The notes under the pieces were generated by a model, which searched no databases, was not told the origin of the DNA, and was given only the letters and a program-made list of their open reading frames with translations. Source: Polyangium sp. 6x1 (GTDB taxonomy: Bacteria > Myxococcota_A > Polyangia > Polyangiales > Polyangiaceae). Taken from it: a stretch of DNA of 64,000 bases. Both the position numbers and the translations under genes were made by a program. The stretch is taken from the NCBI RefSeq assembly GCF_029946515.1, contig NZ_JARZHH010000045.1, forward strand, positions 1-64,000. Direction: 5' to 3'. Positions 58,208 through 64,000 of the stretch are shown here, in pieces. Position 1 is the stretch's first letter. Each line of letters opens with the position of its first letter.

Positions 58208-60175
58208 ATGTCGAACGAAGCCATCACAAGCTTGCTCAAGGAGACGCGAAGGTTCGAGCCGCCGGCCGAGTTTGCCGCGCGCGCGCGCATCAAGACGCGT
58301 GAGGCCTACGACGCGCTCTACCGCGAGAGCCTCGACGATCCGGACACGTTCTGGCGTCGCGAGTCGAAGGACCTCGTCTTCCGCACGCCGTGGACGAAGA
58401 CGGTCGAGTGGAACCTCCCGCACGCGAAGTGGTTCGAGGGCGCGACGCTCAACATCTCGGAGAGCTGCCTCGATCGGCACATGTCGACGCCGACGCGGAA
58501 CAAGGCGGCGATCATCTGGGAAGGCGAGTACGGCGAGACGCGCACGCTCACCTATGCGCAGCTCTACCGCGAGACCGTGCTCTTCGCCGACGCGCTCGCG
58601 AAGCTCGGCGTGGAGAAGGGCGACCGCGTGGCGATCTACATGGGCATGGTGCCCGAGGTCGTGGTCGCGATGCTCGCGTGTGCGCGGCTCGGCGCGGTGC
58701 ACACCGTGATCTTCGGCGGCTTCGCGGCCGACGCGATCCGCGACCGCGTGCACGACAGCCAGGCGAAGGTCGTCATCACGCAGGACGGCGGCTACCGGCG
58801 CGGCCACGTGCTCGAGTTGAAGTCGACGGTCGACAAGGCGCTCGCACAGCCGCAATCGGCGAGCGTGCAGAAGACCGTGGTCCTGCGCCACCTCGGCGCC
58901 GAGAAGTGCCCCGTGACCATGACTCCGGGGCGCGACGTGTGGTGGCACGAGATCGTCGATCCGAACGCTCATGCGCGCCGCGAGGCCACGATCGTCGACG
59001 CCGAGCACCCGCTCTTCATCCTCTACACCTCGGGCTCCACGGGCAAACCGAAGGGCGTCTTGCACACGACCGCGGGCTACCTCGTCGGCGTGCACGTCAC
59101 GACGAAGTACGTCTTCGATCTGCGCGACGACGACGTCTACTGGTGCACGGCCGACGTCGGTTGGGTGACCGGGCACAGCTACATCGTCTACGGCCCGCTC
59201 TCGAACGGCGCGACGTGCCTGCTCTACGAAGGCGCGCCGAACTTCCCCGACTGGGGCCGCTTCTGGCGCCTCATCGAGCGGCACGGCGTGACCATCCTCT
59301 ACACCGCGCCGACCGCGATCCGCGCCTTCATGCGCCAGGGCGACGACTGGCCGAAGAAGAGCGATCTCTCGAGCCTGCGCCTGCTCGGCTCCGTCGGCGA
59401 GCCGATCAACCCCGAGGCGTGGATCTGGTACCACAAGAACATCGGCGGCGAGCGTTGCCCCATCGTCGACACGTGGTGGCAAACCGAGACGGGTTCGATC
59501 CTCATGACGACCCTGCCCGGCGCGGCTTCGGCGAAGCCCGGATCGACGGGCCTGCCGATGTTCGGCGTGGTGCCGGACGTGGTGACCAAGGAAGGCACGA
59601 GCGTCGGCGCGAACAAGGGCGGCATGCTCGTCCTCCGGCAACCGTGGCCCTCGATCCTGCGCACCGTGTGGGGCGACGACGAGCGCTTCCGCAAGCAGTA
59701 CTTCAGCGACGTCGAGGGCTGCTACTTCACGGGCGACGGCGCGCGACATGACGAGGACGGCTACTACTGGGTCGTCGGCCGCATCGACGACGTCCTGAAC
59801 GTCGCGGGGCATCGCATCGGCACTGCGGAGATCGAGAGCACGCTCGTCTCGCACCCGGCCGTGGCCGAGGCGGCCGCGGTCGGTCGGCCGGACGACCTCA
59901 AGGGCCAGGCGCTCGTGGTCTTCGTCTCGCTCCGCCCCGGATTTTCAGCGGGTCCGGAGCTCGCGGCCACGCTCGCGAACCACGTCGGTAGCGAGATCGG
60001 CAAGTTCGCCCGGCCCGATCAGGTCCGCTTTGCCGACGCGCTGCCGAAGACGAGGAGCGGCAAGATCATGCGGCGCCTCTTGAAGGATGTGGCCGCGGGG
60101 CGCGAGACCACCGGCGACACGTCGACCCTCGAAGACCTCACCGTGCTCGCCAAGCTCCGCTCGAACGAGGAGTAA
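58208..60175 (+). CDS. acs: Acetyl-CoA synthetase
   Basis: A 655-residue acetate-activating enzyme (acetate + ATP + CoA to acetyl-CoA + AMP + PPi). The N-terminal extension of the Acs type is present ([16 protein letters not shown]). The P-loop-like motif [11 protein letters not shown] is near residue 277, followed by the acetyl-binding [14 protein letters not shown] (W-x-T-G), the A5-like [11 protein letters not shown]7 [13 protein letters not shown] and the C-terminal catalytic and acetylation-regulated Lys in [11 protein letters not shown]. It is not a functional part of the surrounding kinase genes and may reflect independent insertion. The start codon has GGGAGGGCC upstream. It is followed by a structured hairpin. 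Confidence 0.96.
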   Translation: MSNEAITSLLKETRRFEPPAEFAARARIKTREAYDALYRESLDDPDTFWRRESKDLVFRTPWTKTVEWNLPHAKWFEGATLNISESCLDRHMSTPTRNKAAIIWEGEYGETRTLTYAQLYRETVLFADALAKLGVEKGDRVAIYMGMVPEVVVAMLACARLGAVHTVIFGGFAADAIRDRVHDSQAKVVITQDGGYRRGHVLELKSTVDKALAQPQSASVQKTVVLRHLGAEKCPVTMTPGRDVWWHEIVDPNAHARREATIVDAEHPLFILYTSGSTGKPKGVLHTTAGYLVGVHVTTKYVFDLRDDDVYWCTADVGWVTGHSYIVYGPLSNGATCLLYEGAPNFPDWGRFWRLIERHGVTILYTAPTAIRAFMRQGDDWPKKSDLSSLRLLGSVGEPINPEAWIWYHKNIGGERCPIVDTWWQTETGSILMTTLPGAASAKPGSTGLPMFGVVPDVVTKEGTSVGANKGGMLVLRQPWPSILRTVWGDDERFRKQYFSDVEGCYFTGDGARHDEDGYYWVVGRIDDVLNVAGHRIGTAEIESTLVSHPAVAEAAAVGRPDDLKGQALVVFVSLRPGFSAGPELAATLANHVGSEIGKFARPDQVRFADALPKTRSGKIMRRLLKDVAAGRETTGDTSTLEDLTVLAKLRSNEE

Positions 60176-60207
60176 GACACCCTCCCGGAAACCGCGCCGG
60201 CCGACGC

Positions 60208-60243
60208 TCGGGGCTCTGCTCCGCTCACGGAGCTACGCCCCGA
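60208..60243 (+). terminator. Structured hairpin after acs
   Basis: TCGGGGC (60208-60214) pairs with GCCCCGA (60237-60243), a TCT/TAC internal loop follows, then the 6-bp stem GCTCCG/CGGAGC with loop CTCA. It lies about 30 bases after the acs stop. The inner stem differs from GCTCGG/CCGAGC of the other two members at one pair, exchanged on both sides, which keeps the pairing. Confidence 0.62.
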
Positions 60244-60295
60244 ATCCCTGCGGTTCTCTTTCCGATCCAGCGCGACCCGCGGTAGCCTTTGGGGC

Positions 60296-61381
60296 ATGCG
60301 GTCTGCGCTCACGCGTACGTTCTCCGCGATCACGGCCCTCGCCATGCTTGCCACTGCGTGCCCGGCCCTCGCGCAGGGCAAGGGCGGCAAGAAGCCTCCG
60401 GCCGAGCCTGCTGCGCCCGAGGATCCGAACCTCGTCGAAGCGAAGAAGCACATGGAGGCGGGCGCGGCCTTCTACAACGATCCCTCCGGGCACAAGTGCG
60501 AGGAGGCGTATCGCGAGTTCAAGAAGGCCTTCGAGCTCTCGGGCTCGATGAACGCCGTCAAGGGCATGGGCCTCTGCGCGATGGAGCTCGAGCGCGACGG
60601 CGAGGCGATCAACCTGCTCGACAAGTTCCTCGAAGCGAAGGGCGATCAGCTCGACCCCGCCGACAAGCAGCAGATGGAGACGGACCTCAAGGCGCTGCGC
60701 TCGGCGGTCGCGTGGGTGACGTTGAAGTCGGATCGACCGGGCGTGACGATCACCGACGTGCGCACGCCGGCGCGCGGCTTTCCGATCACGAACCGCTACA
60801 CGATCGGCCTCACGGGCACGCGCATCGGCATCCACCCCGGCACGCACGAGTTCAAGGCGAGCGTCGACGGCGCGCCGGATCAGGTCTGGAAGGTCGAGAT
60901 CACGAACGGCGGCAAGTACGACCGCGAGTTCGAGTTCGACAAGGGCAAACCCGTGACGGCCGAGGGTTTTACCGAGAAGGATCTGAACGGGGGCGAGGAC
61001 AAACCCGTCGAGCAACCCTCGCGTCCCGTGCCCATCACGGTGTTCATCGCGGGCGGCGCGGCGATCGCCGCAGGCGTCGCGGGCGCGGTGGTCGGGGGCG
61101 TGCTCGCGACGGGCGCGAAGGCCGACTTCGACGCGTCGAACGGGAAAGCGAACACCAAGGCCGAGCTGCAAACGCTCGAGGACATGCGCTCGAAGGTCGT
61201 CACGCTGAACGCGGTCGCGGACGTGTGCTTCGGCCTGGCCGCGGCGGGCGCGGTGGCGGCGACGGTCCTCTTCGTCCTGCGGCCCGAGAAGAAGCCGGCC
61301 GAGCCGCCGAAGGAGTCGTTCGCCTTCGCTCCATGGGCCACACCGCAAGGCGGCGGCGTGATGGCCGTCGGTACGTTCTAG
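60296..61381 (+). CDS. TPR/PEGA-type exported protein
   Basis: A 361-residue protein with a signal peptide (SAITALAMLATACPALAQG; cleavage could be as a lipoprotein at ATAC or by signal peptidase I at ALAQ). TPR-like helices cover residues 45-130 (VEAKKHMEAGAAFYNDPSGH, EAYREFKKAFELSGSMNAVK). A PEGA-like segment (AWVTLKSDRPGVTI) is followed by a hydrophobic pair of helices near the C-terminus (TVFIAGGAAIAAGVAGAVVG and LAAAGAVAATVLFVL). This order, TPR, PEGA, TM, is common in myxobacterial proteins located beside kinases. It probably works with the following kinase, whose gene begins 23 bases later. Confidence 0.83.
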   Translation: MRSALTRTFSAITALAMLATACPALAQGKGGKKPPAEPAAPEDPNLVEAKKHMEAGAAFYNDPSGHKCEEAYREFKKAFELSGSMNAVKGMGLCAMELERDGEAINLLDKFLEAKGDQLDPADKQQMETDLKALRSAVAWVTLKSDRPGVTITDVRTPARGFPITNRYTIGLTGTRIGIHPGTHEFKASVDGAPDQVWKVEITNGGKYDREFEFDKGKPVTAEGFTEKDLNGGEDKPVEQPSRPVPITVFIAGGAAIAAGVAGAVVGGVLATGAKADFDASNGKANTKAELQTLEDMRSKVVTLNAVADVCFGLAAAGAVAATVLFVLRPEKKPAEPPKESFAFAPWATPQGGGVMAVGTF

Positions 61382-61403
61382 TCCGAAGGGACGAGGCGCG
61401 CGT

Positions 61404-62948
61404 TTGGAGATCGAAACCGGCACCATCATCGCGAATCGCTACCGCGTGATCCGCCCGCTCGGGCGCGGCGGGATGGGCGAGGTGTTCGCCGCGGAGAACA
61501 CGCGCACCGGCCGCCAGGTGGCGATCAAGGTGCTGCACGCCGACGCGAAGGCGAAGCACTCGGCCGTCGAGCGCTTCCGTCGCGAGGCGCGCGCGGCGGG
61601 CTCGATCAACAGCGACTACGTCACGCAGGTCCTCGACGTCGAGGAGGACGCGAACTTCGGCATCGTTCTCGTCTTCGAGCTGCTCGAAGGTGAGAGCCTC
61701 ATCGATCGGCTGAAGCGCACCGGTCCGATCCCCTTCGACGAGCTCTACGTCCTCCTCGAGCAGGTCTGGATGGGCCTCGCGGACGCGCACCGCGTGAAGA
61801 TCATCCACCGCGACCTCAAGCCCTCGAACATCTTCCTGGAGCGCCGTCCGGACGGCTCCACGCGGGTCAAAATCCTCGACTTCGGCATCTCGAAGCTGCC
61901 GAAGGAGATGGAGGGCGAGACGCTCACCGAGATGGGGCAGAGCCTCGGGACGTTCTCGTTCATGCCGCCCGAGCAGATCGGCAAGGCGAAGATGGTCGAC
62001 GAGCGCGCGGACATCTACGCGTGCACGACGATGATCTACCAGTCGCTGACGGGGCAGCTCCCCTACCTCGCGAAGAACGTGCTCGTGATGGTGGAGATGA
62101 AGGCGAAGGCGCCGCCGCGCAGGATCGGCGACGCGATGGATGGCTTCATCGATCCACGGCTCGAAGCGTTCGTCGCGCGCGGGCTCGCGCGCGACCCGGA
62201 CCAGAGGTTCCAGACCGCGACGGAGGCGCTCGCTTCGTGGCGCGAGCTGAGCCCGCGTTCGTCGGGACCGTACATGCAGCCGAACGCGCTCGGGAGCGCG
62301 CATACGATGCCGGCGCCGCAGACGGCGACGCCGATGTCGCGCACGCCTTCGCACGCGCCGCCGGCGATGAGCGGCGGGCCCCGCGGCACGATCCCCTACG
62401 ACGTGACGCGGCACGAGCCGCACATCCGTCGCCCCGAGCCTCCGCCGATCGAGGCGGAGAACACGACGGACGACGCGGCCGCGACGCTCGCGATGCCCAT
62501 CGCGCGGCTCATGCCGAACCAGACCGGAGGAGGCCCGCAGTGGCCGCCGCTGCCGCAGCCGTCGGGCTCGAGCGCGGGGCGGCCGAGCCCCTCGCAATAT
62601 GGTCCGAGCTCAAACAATTACACGGGCGCGGCGAGCTCGGGGACGTACGGCGCGGTGCAGCCGCCCGTGTCCGCGTCGCAGAGCATGCCGCCGGGATACG
62701 GCTCGCCGATGCAGACGCCGATGCCGGGCGCGCCGTATCCGGAGGCGTCGCGGTCCTATCCGCAGCAGCCGATGAGCGCGCCGCAGCAGCCTGCGTGGCC
62801 GCAGCAGACCGGGATGCAGCCCATCGCGACCGACCTCGCGTCGCAGCCCGCGCCGCGCCGCGTGTGGCCGTTCCTGCTCGGCGGCGTCCTGTTCGCGTTG
62901 ATCGGCTTCGGCATCGTCGCGGCGATCATGCTCTCGACGGGGAAGTGA
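61404..62948 (+). CDS. Ser/Thr protein kinase with C-terminal TM anchor
   Basis: A 514-residue Hanks-type kinase. The glycine loop is PLGRGGMGEVFAA, the anchoring Lys is in VAIKVLH, the catalytic loop HRDLKPSNIFL, and DFGISKL precedes the activation segment ending SFMPPEQIG (where the usual SPE is PPE). The kinase domain covers residues 12-275. A Pro/Gln/Met-rich low-complexity linker of about 200 residues follows, and a C-terminal membrane helix (FLLGGVLFALIGFGIVAAIM) ends the chain, leaving only a few residues outside. The start is a TTG; there is no good ATG. A hairpin (62980-63003) separates it from the convergent PP2C gene. Confidence 0.93.
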   Translation: MEIETGTIIANRYRVIRPLGRGGMGEVFAAENTRTGRQVAIKVLHADAKAKHSAVERFRREARAAGSINSDYVTQVLDVEEDANFGIVLVFELLEGESLIDRLKRTGPIPFDELYVLLEQVWMGLADAHRVKIIHRDLKPSNIFLERRPDGSTRVKILDFGISKLPKEMEGETLTEMGQSLGTFSFMPPEQIGKAKMVDERADIYACTTMIYQSLTGQLPYLAKNVLVMVEMKAKAPPRRIGDAMDGFIDPRLEAFVARGLARDPDQRFQTATEALASWRELSPRSSGPYMQPNALGSAHTMPAPQTATPMSRTPSHAPPAMSGGPRGTIPYDVTRHEPHIRRPEPPPIEAENTTDDAAATLAMPIARLMPNQTGGGPQWPPLPQPSGSSAGRPSPSQYGPSSNNYTGAASSGTYGAVQPPVSASQSMPPGYGSPMQTPMPGAPYPEASRSYPQQPMSAPQQPAWPQQTGMQPIATDLASQPAPRRVWPFLLGGVLFALIGFGIVAAIMLSTGK

Positions 62949-62979
62949 TCCCCGCGCGCGCCGCGCGCACGAGCGCTCT

Positions 62980-63003
62980 CACGCGCCGTGGGTGCGGCGC
63001 GTG
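62980..63003. terminator. Hairpin between convergent kinase and phosphatase
   Basis: CACGCGCC (62980-62987) pairs perfectly with GGCGCGTG (62996-63003) around an 8-base loop. It lies between the stop of the second kinase and the stop of the PP2C gene, so it probably ends both transcripts. Confidence 0.6.
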
Positions 63004-63028
63004 AAGCTTCGTCTGCGTATGCGTGGGA

Positions 63029-63802
63029 TCAGAGCGTCCAGCGGACGAGGACGCACGTGACGTTGTCCGGTCCGCCGTTCTCGTTGGCGCGCTCGATGAG
63101 CTTCGCCGTCGCGGTCTTGATGTCGCCGTGGCGCGAGAGGATGTCGGCGATCTCGGGGTCGGTCACGGGGCCGGAGAGGCCGTCGGAGCAGAGCAGGTAC
63201 GTGTCGTTGACCGCGGGCACCTCGAAGCGCGTGTCGACCTTGACGGTCTCCTTCATCCCGAGCGCGCGCACGATGACGTTCTTGTGCGGGAAGTTCGCGA
63301 TCTCCTCGGGCGTGAGGCGCTTCATCTTGATGTAGTCGTTGAGCAGCGAGTGGTCCTCGGTGAGGCACTCGAGCTTGCCGTCGCGATGCCGGTAGACGCG
63401 GCTGTCACCGACGTGCGCGATGTACACGCCGTCGTTCGCCGTGAAGATGCCGACGAACGTCGTCCCCATGCCGCGCTTCTTCGACTCGCGCTGCGCGGTC
63501 TCGTAGATGCGCAGGTTCGCGAGCTTGATGCCCGTGATGAGGCGGTTCTCCTCGTAGCCCTTCGTGCGGTCCATCTTGTAGGGCCACGTGCGCTCGGGAT
63601 CCTCCTGCGTCTGCGCGAAGAATTCTTGCATCGCATCGACGGCCATCTTCGAGGCGACCTCGCCCGATGCATGACCACCCATGCCGTCGGCCACGATGAA
63701 GAGGCCGTACTCCGCCATGATCGCGAAGTTGTCTTCGTTGTGATTACGCTTGCGGCCGACGTTCGTCTCGCCGGCAACCTCGATGCGGAGCTGTTGAGCC
63801 AC
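63029..63802 (-). CDS. PP2C-type protein phosphatase
   Basis: A 257-residue metal-dependent phosphoprotein phosphatase of the PPM/PP2C (Stp/PrpC) type. Metal and catalytic motifs are VGRKRNHNEDNF at the start, VADGMGGHASGEVAS, GTTFVGIF, HVGDSRVYR, CSDGLSGPV and GGPDNVTC. It would reverse Ser/Thr phosphorylation by Hanks-type kinases such as those at 55296 and 61404. The start is a GTG, 20 codons of the usual family N-terminus intact. It is convergent with the second kinase gene rather than co-transcribed. Confidence 0.95.
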   Translation of the reverse strand: MAQQLRIEVAGETNVGRKRNHNEDNFAIMAEYGLFIVADGMGGHASGEVASKMAVDAMQEFFAQTQEDPERTWPYKMDRTKGYEENRLITGIKLANLRIYETAQRESKKRGMGTTFVGIFTANDGVYIAHVGDSRVYRHRDGKLECLTEDHSLLNDYIKMKRLTPEEIANFPHKNVIVRALGMKETVKVDTRFEVPAVNDTYLLCSDGLSGPVTDPEIADILSRHGDIKTATAKLIERANENGGPDNVTCVLVRWTL

Positions 63803-63876
63803 GGTTCACCGAATGTGGGGGACGGAGCGGCTCGCCTTTTCTCGTTCCCGATGGGGATCCGAGAGCCGCGCTCGTC

Positions 63877-63905
63877 ATGGTCGGGATCGTTCGGCGGGGT
63901 GTCAA
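63877..63905 (-). promoter_or_regulatory. Weak sigma70-like promoter for the PP2C gene
   Basis: On the minus strand TTGACA (63905-63900), a perfect -35, is followed after 17 bases by GACCAT (63882-63877), a poor -10. It lies about 75 bases upstream of the phosphatase GTG start. A perfect -35 hexamer is uncommon by chance in this GC-rich sequence, but the -10 is weak. Confidence 0.3.
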
Positions 63906-64000
63906 CGAGATCCCGCGAGCAGGGTCGTCGCGGGTTCGTTTCTACGGGGATCAGATGGGATCGACCTTACCTCCTGCGGTCGAGCGCGTCCGCTTTGGGA
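63906..64000. other. Window edge, no gene seen
   Basis: The last 95 bases carry no open frame that I can support and probably belong to the upstream region of the phosphatase gene or of a gene beyond the window. GGAGGTAA on the minus strand could be a ribosome binding site for a gene starting within the edge, but no start codon with good spacing was found. Confidence 0.3.

Overview
The window is high-GC bacterial chromosome with densely packed genes. It most resembles a myxobacterium of the Polyangiaceae/Sorangiineae type. The signs are many lipoproteins with (Gly-Gly-Ala/Met/Thr)n linkers, Kelch and beta-propeller surface proteins, a MYXO-CTERM-like tail, MopE-type Asp/Cys repeats, soluble-headed Ser/Thr kinases with Pro-rich linkers, PEGA/TPR envelope proteins and a protein of the MXAN_5187 type. 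No phage, IS element, CRISPR array, rRNA or tRNA was seen.

Layout. 1-5.4 kb: an incomplete unknown gene, a penicillin-acylase-family lipoprotein, an alpha/beta hydrolase and a Cys-rich lipoprotein. 5.5-11.2 kb: an acyl-CoA synthetase, an ExbD-like lipoprotein, then trxB, a family 4 uracil-DNA glycosylase and a DUF2085 membrane protein in a row. 11.4-15.4 kb: a three-gene envelope operon (cupredoxin-like exported protein, MXAN_5187-type membrane protein, FadL/OmpP1 barrel). 16.1-18.0 kb: a lipoprotein with a C-terminal PD-(D/E)XK nuclease domain, overlapped by a DUF4304 gene; this looks like a SitA/SitI-style toxin-immunity pair. 19.3-19.55 kb: a 6S RNA gene on the minus strand with its own terminator. 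19.7-26.9 kb: a Kelch lipoprotein, a possible Stv-type protein, an inositol-monophosphatase-family enzyme with mpl, and small envelope proteins. 27-31.2 kb: an M20 amidohydrolase, a methyltransferase with apbE, and an enoyl-CoA hydratase. 31.3-36.3 kb: three tandem paralogous surface lipoproteins. 36.3-45.6 kb: a short-chain dehydrogenase, an M1 aminopeptidase with a HEAT tail, recD2, a TPR protein, a lone receiver domain, a HAD phosphatase and rplU-rpmA.

The most notable locus is 45.9-52.0 kb on the minus strand. It is a His-Xaa-Ser (HXS) radical-SAM peptide-maturation cluster. Its precursor, HxsA, ends in H-C-(Ser-His-Gly)14-Ser-Trp. It is followed upstream by HxsB (rSAM/SPASM), two HxsD-type proteins, a MopE-like Asp/Cys-repeat lipoprotein, a second radical SAM enzyme that is not a typical HxsC, and a Tat-exported protein. 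Six genes are joined by 4-nt overlaps or gaps of a few bases, and the precursor gene lies 51 bases further on, so the whole set is probably one transcript. The MopE-like lipoprotein and Tat protein are not part of the textbook HXS set.

52-64 kb: a ClpB-like AAA+ protein whose first nucleotide-binding domain has an altered Walker B, a divergent glutaredoxin, then a run of Ser/Thr kinase, TPR/PEGA barrel protein, acetyl-CoA synthetase, TPR/PEGA-like protein and a second kinase, closed by a convergent PP2C phosphatase. At least three plus-strand genes (ends at 19035, 55118 and 60175) are followed by members of one covarying hairpin family with a 7-8 bp stem, a 3x3 internal loop, a 6 bp stem and a 4-5 nt loop.
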